From Gammaproteobacteria bacterium (GTDB taxonomy: Bacteria; Pseudomonadota; Gammaproteobacteria; GRL18), in contig JAPHSW010000144.1 in the NCBI GenBank assembly GCA_026196615.1, positions 87,987 through 136,642 of the forward strand: a stretch of 48,656 bases of DNA. Direction: 5' to 3'. The notes beneath the pieces were generated by a model. It ran no database searches. It was not told the origin of the DNA and was given only the letters and a program-made list of their open reading frames with translations. Each line of letters opens with the position of its first letter. Position 1 is the stretch's first letter. Shown piece after piece: positions 38,201 through 45,933 of the stretch. A program made the translations under genes and the position numbers.

Positions 38201-39155
38201 TACTATGACGGCCAGTATTGGTCAGGTATCCATTAGACAACGAGCTGAAATTGGCGTATTTATTAAGGCGGTTGTTACTGCCTCTACAATTGCTAAAGAA
38301 ACAGGGCGTAATAGAGTCCATTTAATTGAATATGATGCTCTAGAGCTTAATTACCGTCAGGAGTTGCAAATTTGGGCAACTAAAATTGAACATATGGTAA
38401 AAAATAATAGGTTTGATATACGTGGCCAACGTTTACACCCTATTCTTGATGAATCAGCTCTACAGCATTATGAAATGTTATTATTGGTTAAAGATGATAA
38501 TGATGATTTTATGCCCCCATCAGAGTTTATTGAAGCGGCAGAATTGTACAATAAGATGGCTGAAGTTGATCGTTGGGTAATTAATTATGTATTTGACTGG
38601 TTTAGTAGGCATCCTGAACAGCTTGAAATAATGGGAGGGATTGCCATTAACCTATCTGGACAAAGTTTGAATGATGTGGATTTTTATCCTTTTATACTGG
38701 ATGTTTTTCAACAATATCCATCAATTCCTCATAATAGAATTTGTTTTGAAATTACTGAAACAATGGCAATTAATAATATTAGTCATGCCAATAATATTAT
38801 TCATACGATTAAAGAAATGGGATGTGAATTTTCATTAGATGATTTTGGAACAGGGCAGTCTTCTTATGCATACTTAAAAAATCTTCCTGTCGATTATTTA
38901 AAAATTGATGGTGTGTTTATTAAAGACATTGCTAATAATCCTGAAGATAAAGCAATGGTTAAATCTATTAATGAAATTGGACATTTTCTTGGTATGAAAA
39001 CGGTTGCTGAATATGTTGAAAATGATGAGATTGTTGCAATTTTAAAAGAAATTGGTGTTGATTATGTTCAGGGTTATGGTGTTGAAAAACCTATCTTTAT
39101 TACGCAATACATGGATGTAATAGAATCAAGAGGAACTGATAAAATATTGTCATAA
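35208..39155 (+). CDS. PilZ-DUF1631-GGDEF(degenerate)-EAL protein
   Basis: A 1315-aa cytoplasmic protein. An N-terminal PilZ-type domain (about 8-105) keeps an RxxxR (RTYNR), while the second motif is altered (DFGFDG instead of D/NxSxxG). Residues about 130-870 match the DUF1631 type, with a low-complexity Asn/Ser/Gln linker near 370-425. The GGDEF domain has GTCEF at 959-963, so cyclase activity is unlikely. The EAL domain has EML (1089-1091) for EAL, but keeps INLSGQ, FEITET, DDFGTG (Asp1211-1212), KID, AEYVE and QGY. It could still be a phosphodiesterase. Start is TTG at 35208 without a clear ribosome site; TTG 35229 is an alternative. Confidence 0.85.
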   Translation: MTEGNFSLERRTYNRSPVRLDAVVHDRMYRSWDFIIEDFGFDGLRLSWNNKELMPGSIGVDDLLDVKFTIKSDVKSDQHIEEVDYHLEVKVIRVLDQGLAVTLFNPGLDALAELSRKQHQSGMHGDATLARTLDKKSQNLLDTVRHSFIKNMSHMTEIFLPIVHDELFRQAESSSNNTEQTLYFDAINTLNKTKKSLKIQFIKLLEKHLNTCCEGNKKNNKKQDFDELELIDQNDYENWLAVNQLIIHVSPLYEQELIEIELRLAHLLNTDIKNLTENPFSPETIFNSFSETIHNHFLNNDILLILYHQFKKVVDSKLFDTYKEINKIFIDQNILPIIEKKKLKIVKESSGSDISSRDNFSTKTDESATTELSANSNHSAKQQPQNQIENNSNASFGNNNQALASNAHLSEINTINNNVNLVPTYQTLKELLSFQNGEEVDGLSQDFFDSDEYKNQLDYLISELTQIQYKQAKDVTQNGITPFDLESLVQNCIKKEIFSIEIKNEFEYTVDIIKRLFDSIQNDAWLGRPVKKLLSLLKIPLLKVSLLHKDFFESWSNPARILMNKLAMVDFDDEKNNFYLKAHSFVLFILKNYDKDLSVFSKVQEVLTELLDIQSKHYKKNVNRVVTHWNAQQVVTNEIANRLAGKSTPLIIADFISYQWLPILVNTYLKQGKESNQWSQYLQALDMLILSMSGDVSEEFIDKDVILFIIKQGLEENGQLNKKIIDAISLFLSEGKSDNGVQLDYESIIKLLINGYALSDKSAFAKINKGVTDAMALANKAIAKRLKVNDYVNFKQHLKKDTERGNRITRLQYIWGSDAQNVFVFSGRTGQQQAVFNLTEVISMLDNGQLCPTKDYDLPLLERSLYAILGDVHDDLAKDSVLDKLTGLINQKEFVRLLTQKLQGRKKDDSECTLFLIDIDHFSLINDTCGYDAGDQYISEISRDIKNSLPSDVICARYGTCEFIVLLPGYSEVEASIISESQRCLVNHHNFKWDDKEFTMTASIGQVSIRQRAEIGVFIKAVVTASTIAKETGRNRVHLIEYDALELNYRQELQIWATKIEHMVKNNRFDIRGQRLHPILDESALQHYEMLLLVKDDNDDFMPPSEFIEAAELYNKMAEVDRWVINYVFDWFSRHPEQLEIMGGIAINLSGQSLNDVDFYPFILDVFQQYPSIPHNRICFEITETMAINNISHANNIIHTIKEMGCEFSLDDFGTGQSSYAYLKNLPVDYLKIDGVFIKDIANNPEDKAMVKSINEIGHFLGMKTVAEYVENDEIVAILKEIGVDYVQGYGVEKPIFITQYMDVIESRGTDKILS

Positions 39156-39262
39156 GATGTTTGTTAATTGTCTTACTAAAGATTTTATCGTTTAAATGAG
39201 CTTAAAGTAACGCTTAATGTGCACCTGAAATTCTATTTTTATGCAACCTACTGAAAACAACT

Positions 39263-40006
39263 CTAAGACTGCGCGTTAATAATTTGACCATTTACTGCTT
39301 TGCTATCATCACCCATTAAATAAAGGTAGCTATTCATAATATCTTCTGGATTAGCAATGGTGTTTGGGTTTTCACCAGGGAATGCTTTTGAACGCATTGT
39401 GGTTGCAACTTTACCAGGGTTGATGCTATTAAAACGTATGTTGGTATTCACATCCATTTCGTCAGCAAGAATTTGCATCATGTTATCACCAGCGGCTTTG
39501 CTGATACCATATGCTCCCCAATAAGCTTTGCCCTTGATACCGACATCATCACTGGTAAAAATGACAGAAGAATTATCTGACTTTTCTAAAAGTGGAATAC
39601 ACATTCTTGTTAGCATATAAGGAGCTTTAAGATTAACGTGCATTACTTTTTCCCAATGTTCCATATCATATTGAGCAATAGGCATAAGTGTTCCAAGAAG
39701 AGCTGCATTATGTAAAATACCATCTAAACGACCAAATTCTTTATCAAGTGTTATTTGCATATCTTCATAATCTTTACCAGTAGCACCTTCCAGGTTCATA
39801 GGATATATGGCAGGTTGAGGGCCATTGTTTTGTTCAATTTCATCATAAACCACTTCAAGTTTTTCAATGGTTTTTCCCAACAATATAACGGTAGCACCAT
39901 ATTGAGCATAAGTTTTAGCTGCTGTTTTACCTATTCCATCACCAGCGCCTGTTACTAAAATAACTCGATCTTTTAATAAATGTGCAGGTGCAGAATAATT
40001 ATACAT
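39263..40006 (-). CDS. yciK: YciK-family short-chain dehydrogenase
   Basis: 247 aa oxidoreductase of the SDR family. It has TGAGDGIGK at the NAD(P) site, HNAALLG, catalytic Ser in FTSDDVG and Tyr/Lys in YGISKAA. The pattern is that of YciK, whose substrate is unknown. In many gammaproteobacteria yciK directly follows gph and ubiG. Here the squalene genes lie between them. AGGA precedes the ATG by 8 bases. Confidence 0.88.
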   Translation of the reverse strand: MYNYSAPAHLLKDRVILVTGAGDGIGKTAAKTYAQYGATVILLGKTIEKLEVVYDEIEQNNGPQPAIYPMNLEGATGKDYEDMQITLDKEFGRLDGILHNAALLGTLMPIAQYDMEHWEKVMHVNLKAPYMLTRMCIPLLEKSDNSSVIFTSDDVGIKGKAYWGAYGISKAAGDNMMQILADEMDVNTNIRFNSINPGKVATTMRSKAFPGENPNTIANPEDIMNSYLYLMGDDSKAVNGQIINAQS

Positions 40007-40073
40007 TCAGGAAATCCTCAACTGTGAACTGTTTGATTTAAAAACTTAATAAAATTATTTTAGCGATATTTTG

Positions 40074-41486
40074 CTACAGGGTAAAGTCACAGGGACTGTT
40101 TCTATCAATAATTAATTTTGCAGCACGTTGACCACTTCTTACTGCACCTTCTAAAGTTGAAGGATAGTGTGTATTAGTATAGTCACCTGCGAGAAAAAGT
40201 CCTGGTATTTTTGTTGTATTTTGAGGACGTTGACTTTCAATATTAACTTGACAGCTGAAAGTGGCTTTTTTTTCTATGATGACTTGAGAATCAAGTATAT
40301 TGGGCAGATTAGGAATACAAAATGATAATTCTTCATGAACTTTTTTTACCAGGAGATGGTGTTCCATTTTGATATGTAATCCAGGTCCACTGATTATGAC
40401 TGCAATGAGTCCTGGTTGATGAGTTAATGAACGATCAATAGCCCATTGTGAAGTGGTATTAAACAAGCCTATCATATTATGTGTAAGTGTGACAGATGAA
40501 GGGTATTGAATATAAACTGTACAGATAGGTTCATATTTATACAGAAGAGAAGCATTATCAGGTTTTAATATAATTGGATAATGGTGTAATAATTGCTCTT
40601 TAAAAGATTGAATAAATTTATTACAAATATGTGCTGGTGTTGCTATAACAATGTTTTGGCTCTTGTAGGATTGTTTTCTTGTTTTGATGTTAAACTCAAC
40701 AGTATTTTCTTTACTTTCTGAAAAAACTTCTATTTGGAGGACTTTTTCTTCACAATTAATACGCCCATTATGTTTAGTAATATAAGTAGATGCAGGGTTA
40801 CAAAATATCTCAGAAAGATTATGACGAAAAAATAATAGATCAGAATCAGAATTTTTTTTACTAAAGCTATCTTTTAAAACATTAAGAAAAACTTGTCCGG
40901 ATGCATTCTTTATGGGGGTATTCATAGTTGCTAAACAAAGAGGTTCCCATAATGCACTAATAACTTTTTCTGATTGGGAGTGCTTTGATAGTAATTGCCT
41001 AACACTGACATCATGTTTTAGTTTATAGCCTGTAATGTTTAAAATGAGAGACATTTTTATAATTTTATATCGATCATAATAGGATAAACCAGAGATATTA
41101 ATAAAAGCTGAAATTAAATGAAGGGGGGCAGGTAATTGAGGTGATTTTAATTGTATAAGGGGATTTTCTTTTGAATACAAATTCAACTCAAGAGATTGTC
41201 GTTCAAGAAAATCATCTTCATGGATACCAATTAACTTAAATAATTCAAGAGTTGAATGATAGGCACCCAACATAATATGTTGGCCATTATCAATTGTTTG
41301 TTGAGAAATAAAAGATTTAAAGTTAACAGCTCTGGCTCTGCCACCAATTTGCCGAGCTGACTCAAGTATAGTAACTTTGTATCCATGGTGTGATAATGTG
41401 ATAGCACAGGCCAGACCACTCCAGCCTCCGCCAACAACAATGACTTCGTCAAGATTAGATGTTGTCTTATTTTTATTTTTGTGCAA
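40074..41486 (-). CDS. hpnE: HpnE, hydroxysqualene dehydroxylase (FAD amine-oxidase family)
   Basis: Last enzyme of the HpnCDE route, reducing hydroxysqualene to squalene. An FAD-binding VIVVGGGWSGLACAITL lies near the N-terminus with GGRARAV after it. LFLAGDYTNTHYPSTLEGAV, with SGQRAA following, marks the C-terminus. No ATG is available. The frame reaches a TTG at 41519, but TTG 41486 has GAGAG seven bases upstream and puts the FAD motif closer to the N-terminus. I prefer 41486 (about 470 aa). It overlaps the hpnD end by 14 bases (47 if 41519 is used). Confidence 0.88.
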   Translation of the reverse strand: MHKNKNKTTSNLDEVIVVGGGWSGLACAITLSHHGYKVTILESARQIGGRARAVNFKSFISQQTIDNGQHIMLGAYHSTLELFKLIGIHEDDFLERQSLELNLYSKENPLIQLKSPQLPAPLHLISAFINISGLSYYDRYKIIKMSLILNITGYKLKHDVSVRQLLSKHSQSEKVISALWEPLCLATMNTPIKNASGQVFLNVLKDSFSKKNSDSDLLFFRHNLSEIFCNPASTYITKHNGRINCEEKVLQIEVFSESKENTVEFNIKTRKQSYKSQNIVIATPAHICNKFIQSFKEQLLHHYPIILKPDNASLLYKYEPICTVYIQYPSSVTLTHNMIGLFNTTSQWAIDRSLTHQPGLIAVIISGPGLHIKMEHHLLVKKVHEELSFCIPNLPNILDSQVIIEKKATFSCQVNIESQRPQNTTKIPGLFLAGDYTNTHYPSTLEGAVRSGQRAAKLIIDRNSPCDFTL

Positions 41487-42324
41487 GTTTAAACTCTCGA
41501 CGCGCTGTAGTCCAGGCAATCCAAAGCTTCTTTAGTTTGGCAATTCGGACACGTTTTTCCAGAACAGGATAATGTTGTGATTGTATTTTCTTTAACAAAG
41601 AGAAATAAATCTCTGCCATAATAATTCCGGTTCGTTGTGTATAACGATCATTTGTATCAAGATAGTCGAATGCTTTTTTATAATACTGTGTTGCTCTATC
41701 AGCGTGAAAAGAAAACAAAGCAAGTGTCTGAGGAGTGTTTCTATTAGCAGTCAGCATGCTTTGAGTGACTCCAAATTGCATTAATTCTTCTTGTGGAAGA
41801 TAAATTCGACCACGTTCTACATCTTCTTTAACATCTCTTAAAATATTTATTAATTGTAAAGCAATACCGAGATTTTTGGCATATTCATGAGTATTACTGT
41901 CTTTGTAACCTAAAATCTCTATAGTGAGCAATCCTACAACTCCAGCAACGCGATAACAGTAAAGAGAAAGTTCATTGAAAGTATTGTAATGTGTTGTATG
42001 CAAATCCATTTCCATACCAGAGATTAATTCTAAAAAAAATTTTTCTTTTAGTGGAAAATGTTTTAAAGCTGTTTTTAAAGCCAATGTAACAGGGTGATTG
42101 GGCTTGTCATGAAAAAGATTGTGGATTTCACCACGCCACCAATTTAGTTTACTGGCTGCAATTGATAGATCAGAACATTCATCAACAATATCATCAACTT
42201 CTCGACAATAGGCATATAATGCTGTCATGGCCTGTCTTTGAGTATCATTTAAAAATAAAAAGCTGTAGTAAAAGCTGGAACCACTGTGTTGTGTTTTTTC
42301 CTGACAATATTCATCTGGTGTCAT
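41473..42324 (-). CDS. hpnD: HpnD, presqualene diphosphate synthase
   Basis: Joins two farnesyl diphosphates to presqualene diphosphate. 283 aa with the two Asp-rich motifs of the squalene/phytoene synthase family: CREVDDIVDE (near residue 40) and LRDVKEDVERGRIYLP. YCYRVAGVVG lies between them. HpnD and not HpnC is inferred from position upstream of hpnE and from the motif form. Phytoene synthase is an alternative, but the linked HpnC and HpnE make it less likely. Confidence 0.9.
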   Translation of the reverse strand: MTPDEYCQEKTQHSGSSFYYSFLFLNDTQRQAMTALYAYCREVDDIVDECSDLSIAASKLNWWRGEIHNLFHDKPNHPVTLALKTALKHFPLKEKFFLELISGMEMDLHTTHYNTFNELSLYCYRVAGVVGLLTIEILGYKDSNTHEYAKNLGIALQLINILRDVKEDVERGRIYLPQEELMQFGVTQSMLTANRNTPQTLALFSFHADRATQYYKKAFDYLDTNDRYTQRTGIIMAEIYFSLLKKIQSQHYPVLEKRVRIAKLKKLWIAWTTARREFKLAQK

Positions 42325-42380
42325 ATAGGTTTCTAGTTTGGTTATTTGTTATATTAAAAAAAATGTCATAATTTCAATAT

Positions 42381-42410
42381 TTATCACATAATTAAATCAA
42401 ATGTTATACT
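42381..42410 (+). promoter_or_regulatory. Candidate promoter for the 89-aa gene in the hpn locus
   Basis: TTATCA (42381-42386) and TATACT (42405-42410) are 18 bases apart in the 231-base divergent gap (42325-42555). An exact TATAAT also exists on the minus strand at 42411-42416 facing hpnD, without a good -35. AT-rich background makes chance matches likely. Confidence 0.28.
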
Positions 42411-42555
42411 ATTATAAGTATTAGTACAGATGTTTGATAGTTTGTGTTTGAGAGTTTAATTGATTTCTATTTAATGATGATAAATGCACACAATACGACA
42501 AGCTATCAATGAGTGACATGTTGAAGAAATTATTAAAAGCATAGGGAAGCCTAAA

Positions 42556-42825
42556 ATGTCCGCAGTTGATAAAGAAGTCAATTACTCAGTGGTTTTTATG
42601 GGGGAAATCATTACTGGCTTTGAAAAACAACAAGTTATGTCAAACTTAGAAAATATTACGCGCATGCCAGCTGATGAAATTGAGAAGAAATTTTTTAATG
42701 AGTCTGTTAAACGGATTGTCATTAAAAAAACGAGCGACCTGGAAAAAGCTAGAAAATACCATGGGAAATTCTCTAGAGCAGGCATGGCGGTAGGGATACA
42801 AATGGATTTTGAAGAGACTGAATAA
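42556..42825 (+). CDS. Small protein of unknown function inside the hpn locus
   Basis: 89 aa, soluble. The pattern (YSVVFMGEIITGFEKQQVMS, then NLENITRMPADEIEK, VIKKTSDLEKARKYHGKFSRAG) resembles a small proteobacterial domain of unknown function that I recall at the N-terminus of various membrane proteins, with the same FxGxxxxGF, VxxNL, KK and AxxYxxxFxxAG spacing. AGGGAAG precedes the ATG by 6 bases. It lies between hpnD and the Cache-AlbA_2 gene but on the opposite strand, and converges on the latter with 25 bases between the stops. Confidence 0.72.
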   Translation: MSAVDKEVNYSVVFMGEIITGFEKQQVMSNLENITRMPADEIEKKFFNESVKRIVIKKTSDLEKARKYHGKFSRAGMAVGIQMDFEETE

Positions 42826-42850
42826 ATCTCATATTTTGTGTTTGCCATCT

Positions 42851-44491
42851 CTAGTACCGATTTTGTACATATTTTAATACTTTACTCACCGATAATTTGA
42901 CACTGGCTGGCCCACTTCGGATGTAAAAATCCTCATTGTTTTTATTGTATAAAAAAGTTGGGCGATCGGCTCTCTCGCACTCGATAACAAGAATTGTTTT
43001 TCCCTCAATTTCATTAATAATTAAATTAATATAATTTGAAAATTCCAGACCAATGTGTTGGCTGAGTAGGTTTTTAAAGTGAAGTAAAATTTTATCCTCA
43101 TTTTCAAATTCATCTTCTTCAATGCCAAGTATATTGGCATCGTCATCTACACCGATTAAAAGAATCCCACCATGTGTATTCATGAATCCTACCAAACCTT
43201 TTAACCAGGCAATTTCAATTTCCTTACCATTTTTACCACTCTTCAAGTTTTTTCGCATAGTGGATTTAAATTCTAGAGTTTCACTTTCTCCCAAACGCAA
43301 GAGATGATAAATTTCATTGGTAAAATCATTTGAAAAGATACTGGTTTTTGGAACGTCTTTTAGCTGATGGGCGTATTTTTTAACTAAAATATTTGCCATA
43401 CCAATAGCAATAATAATAAGTAAAACAATGCCTGTGAGTATAAAAATGATATTTTCATTAATAATATCAATGAGTTCTTTTTCTGGGACAATAACTCCTC
43501 CATAGATGGAACTATTGTAAGTATCTAATTTAAAAATTTTATACCACCAAAGCTTTCCATTTCTTGAAAAACTCATGGGTGTATCCAGTTGACTGTTATT
43601 TTTTAACCAGTTGTTAACTGAATCAAAAATGACATAATTGCTTACATTATTACCAGGTACATATAAACTTCCCTTGGATGATGAGCCCTTTACAACCGGG
43701 TGATTACCCGGTGGCAAAATTATTTCACCACTTGGACTAATTAAATATGAAATATCTTTTTTTCCAATACTTACGTTAGAAAGTGATTGAGCAATATCTG
43801 AGAGTGCTACATCAAAAGCCAGTACATAAGTCGTTTTATTTTCATCTTTCCAGCTGGTGACACCGGTCACACCAGGTATTTGTTGAGTGTAAAAATTATA
43901 AGGTTTTGTCCAATGAATTGGGTACTCAACGGTTGTTGTGAGCCCTAGTTGATACCAGGGTCTTTTTTTGGGTTGATAGTCTATGGTTTCTTGCCATTCT
44001 TTAATTAATACATTATTACTGCTCCATAGTTGCCAAAGTACTGTGCCTTCATCATATTTTTTAGGGTTAATGTGCCTTGATAACCAGTTTTCATCTTTTC
44101 TGGAAAAAAAGTACTCGTCCCCATCTGATGTTGCAAGTATTACGGACGAGATTTGCGGCAATGTTTCTAAAATTGGAATAAAACGTTTATTAAAAGTACT
44201 TTTCTTTTCTGGTGTTAGTTGTTCAAGTTCAGCCCATTTTCTGGATAAAGTTAAATTATTGCTGATTGGATCAAATATTTGATGGTTTTTATCAAGTACT
44301 AATTCTTTTGCTGAAGATATAATCGCTTGAGTGATATTATCCTGTACCTGTTTTGAATAAAGATAAGAAAGAAATAAGAATAATGATATTAAAAGTAAAA
44401 CTAGTAATGTGATATCACGTGTTAACCTGTTACGGACTGAATTTGTTGTGCTCAGGAGTTTTTTTAGAGGAGTTTGATCAATTGTTGTCAT
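42851..44491 (-). CDS. Membrane double-Cache sensor fused to an AlbA_2 (Schlafen-type) domain
   Basis: 546 aa. Membrane segment 28-45. A periplasmic region of about 300 residues with the Cache hallmark KRPWYQLG (about 176-183) and a second lobe (SYLISPSGEIIL) follows. The second membrane segment is 348-369. The cytoplasmic AlbA_2 domain (about 400-532) has ESETLEFKSTMR, LVGFMNTHGGILLIGVDDDANILGI and FYIRSGPASVKL. AlbA_2 (PF04326 type) occurs in transcription regulators and Schlafen-like nucleases. Glu402, Glu407 and Lys409 are candidate functional residues. No kinase, HAMP or methyl-accepting part is present. It lies between hpnC and hpnD on the same strand. Ligand and output are unknown. Confidence 0.87.
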   Translation of the reverse strand: MTTIDQTPLKKLLSTTNSVRNRLTRDITLLVLLLISLFLFLSYLYSKQVQDNITQAIISSAKELVLDKNHQIFDPISNNLTLSRKWAELEQLTPEKKSTFNKRFIPILETLPQISSVILATSDGDEYFFSRKDENWLSRHINPKKYDEGTVLWQLWSSNNVLIKEWQETIDYQPKKRPWYQLGLTTTVEYPIHWTKPYNFYTQQIPGVTGVTSWKDENKTTYVLAFDVALSDIAQSLSNVSIGKKDISYLISPSGEIILPPGNHPVVKGSSSKGSLYVPGNNVSNYVIFDSVNNWLKNNSQLDTPMSFSRNGKLWWYKIFKLDTYNSSIYGGVIVPEKELIDIINENIIFILTGIVLLIIIAIGMANILVKKYAHQLKDVPKTSIFSNDFTNEIYHLLRLGESETLEFKSTMRKNLKSGKNGKEIEIAWLKGLVGFMNTHGGILLIGVDDDANILGIEEDEFENEDKILLHFKNLLSQHIGLEFSNYINLIINEIEGKTILVIECERADRPTFLYNKNNEDFYIRSGPASVKLSVSKVLKYVQNRY

Positions 44492-44571
44492 AAGAAGCCA
44501 AAATAGAGAAAAAGAATAATTTTTTTACTGATTAAGATTATTGTCTGCATTTGTTGAAATAAAGGCAAGCA

Positions 44572-45477
44572 TTAAGTGTAAGAAAAGAGTCCATGTAAGA
44601 TAATTCTAAACTTATCAAAATGGCTGAGTCTGGGACGCTGATAAATTGAGTGTGTATTTTTCTCTAGCTTATTTAAGATGATTTTACCTCCTGAAAAAAT
44701 CATTCTTATTTCAATGGCAAATCGTCCAGAGAGGTTTGAACATAGTGGCTTTCCATAGTCATATAGTTTATTGGTTCGATTTAGTTGGTGTTTAAAAAAT
44801 GCCTGGGTTTTATCATTATTTAAATGATTTTTGATATCATCAATGGATATTTGGTATTTTGATAATTCTTCAAGAGGTAGATATAATCGGTCATTTTCAT
44901 CAATATCTTGTCCAATATCTTGATAAAAATTAATGAGTTGTAAACCAGTACAAATAGCATCAGAATGTTCAAGATTTTCTTTACTTGCACTTTTGTTTAG
45001 ATAGAGCAAAATTTGACCTACGGGATTTGCACTTAAACGGCAATAATCAAGTAACTCATCGAAGGTTTGATAACGTTGTTTTGTCACATCTTGTTTAAAA
45101 GCATTAATCAGATCATAAAATAGTTGTAATGGAATTTGAAAGCGATAAATTGTATCTGCTAAAGCAATAAAAATAGAGCTTTCGCTTTGGTGTAAAAATT
45201 CAGCTTTATTGTTCCCAGAGTATTTATCTAATGAACCACTAATTTGATCCAGCTCATCAATATACTGATTAAGAAGTTTTAATCTTTCATGATCATTATA
45301 ATTTCCTTCATCTGCAAAATCATCAGCAGTTCGGGCAAAAGCATAAACTGCACTGACAGGATATCGTAATTTTCTAGTCAACAGGTGTGATGCGACGGGG
45401 AAATTTTCGTAATGATTTTTTGCTATAGCCATGCAGTATTTATAGGCATGGGCCGTTTTTTGTTCTAATGTTGGCAT
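44572..45477 (-). CDS. hpnC: HpnC, hydroxysqualene synthase
   Basis: Converts presqualene diphosphate to hydroxysqualene. 301 aa of the squalene/phytoene synthase family with ENFPVAS, FARTADDFADE as the first Asp motif, and NFYQDIGQDIDENDRLYLP as the second. ENFPVAS near the N-terminus is typical of HpnC. It is separated from hpnD/hpnE by the Cache-AlbA_2 gene, with 80 bases between hpnC and that gene. No squalene-hopene cyclase is seen nearby. Confidence 0.9.
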   Translation of the reverse strand: MPTLEQKTAHAYKYCMAIAKNHYENFPVASHLLTRKLRYPVSAVYAFARTADDFADEGNYNDHERLKLLNQYIDELDQISGSLDKYSGNNKAEFLHQSESSIFIALADTIYRFQIPLQLFYDLINAFKQDVTKQRYQTFDELLDYCRLSANPVGQILLYLNKSASKENLEHSDAICTGLQLINFYQDIGQDIDENDRLYLPLEELSKYQISIDDIKNHLNNDKTQAFFKHQLNRTNKLYDYGKPLCSNLSGRFAIEIRMIFSGGKIILNKLEKNTHSIYQRPRLSHFDKFRIILHGLFSYT

Positions 45478-45651
45478 TTGATGTAAATTTATTTAGAAAA
45501 TAAAGAATTAGCTACACTTCTTTAACTAAGATGTAATATACTTCAATATTCATAAAATAACTATAATATAAATATTCTTTACAATTGACTGGTGTATCCA
45601 TTTAATGGCATCAGGTTTAATTTAATTGTGGTATTCTGAGGTACACCTGTA

Positions 45652-45840
45652 ATGAAAGATTTGTTATTGGGCTTATTGATTGGTGGAATAGTAGGTTTGT
45701 GGTTTGGCGTCAACCTGGGCAAAGATCAGCCTCTTATGACCAATCCATTTGCTGACAAAAACAGTATGAAAGAATTCAATGAAAAATTTGAAAAACTTCA
45801 GCAAGATGTGAGTGAAAAGAGTAAAGAACTATATAACTAA
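45652..45840 (+). CDS. Small single-span membrane protein (YtxH-like)
   Basis: 62 aa. A Gly-rich N-terminal membrane segment (LLLGLLIGGIVGLWFGVNLG, about residues 4-23) is followed by a charged amphipathic helix with regular Lys/Glu spacing. That is the build of YtxH-type small proteins, but the match is only by architecture. GAGG lies 10 bases before the ATG. Divergent from hpnC over 174 bases with no clear structure. Confidence 0.65.
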   Translation: MKDLLLGLLIGGIVGLWFGVNLGKDQPLMTNPFADKNSMKEFNEKFEKLQQDVSEKSKELYN

Positions 45841-45844
45841 TCAA

Positions 45845-45868
45845 AAAAAGCAGTTGATGACGCTTTTT
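45845..45868. terminator. Possible bidirectional terminator between the YtxH-like gene and gph
   Basis: AAAAAGC (45845-45851) pairs with GCTTTTT (45862-45868) over a 10-base loop, and each strand ends in a T-run. A second hairpin, TAAGTTAA (45911-45918) with TTAACTTA (45929-45936), overlaps the gph stop codon. The two genes converge here, so a two-way terminator would make sense. Confidence 0.42.
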
Positions 45869-45933
45869 AGAGAGCTCCACTGTAGTTTGAGTTATAGCAG
45901 GGGTTAAATTTAAGTTAACTACTTTTATTTAAC

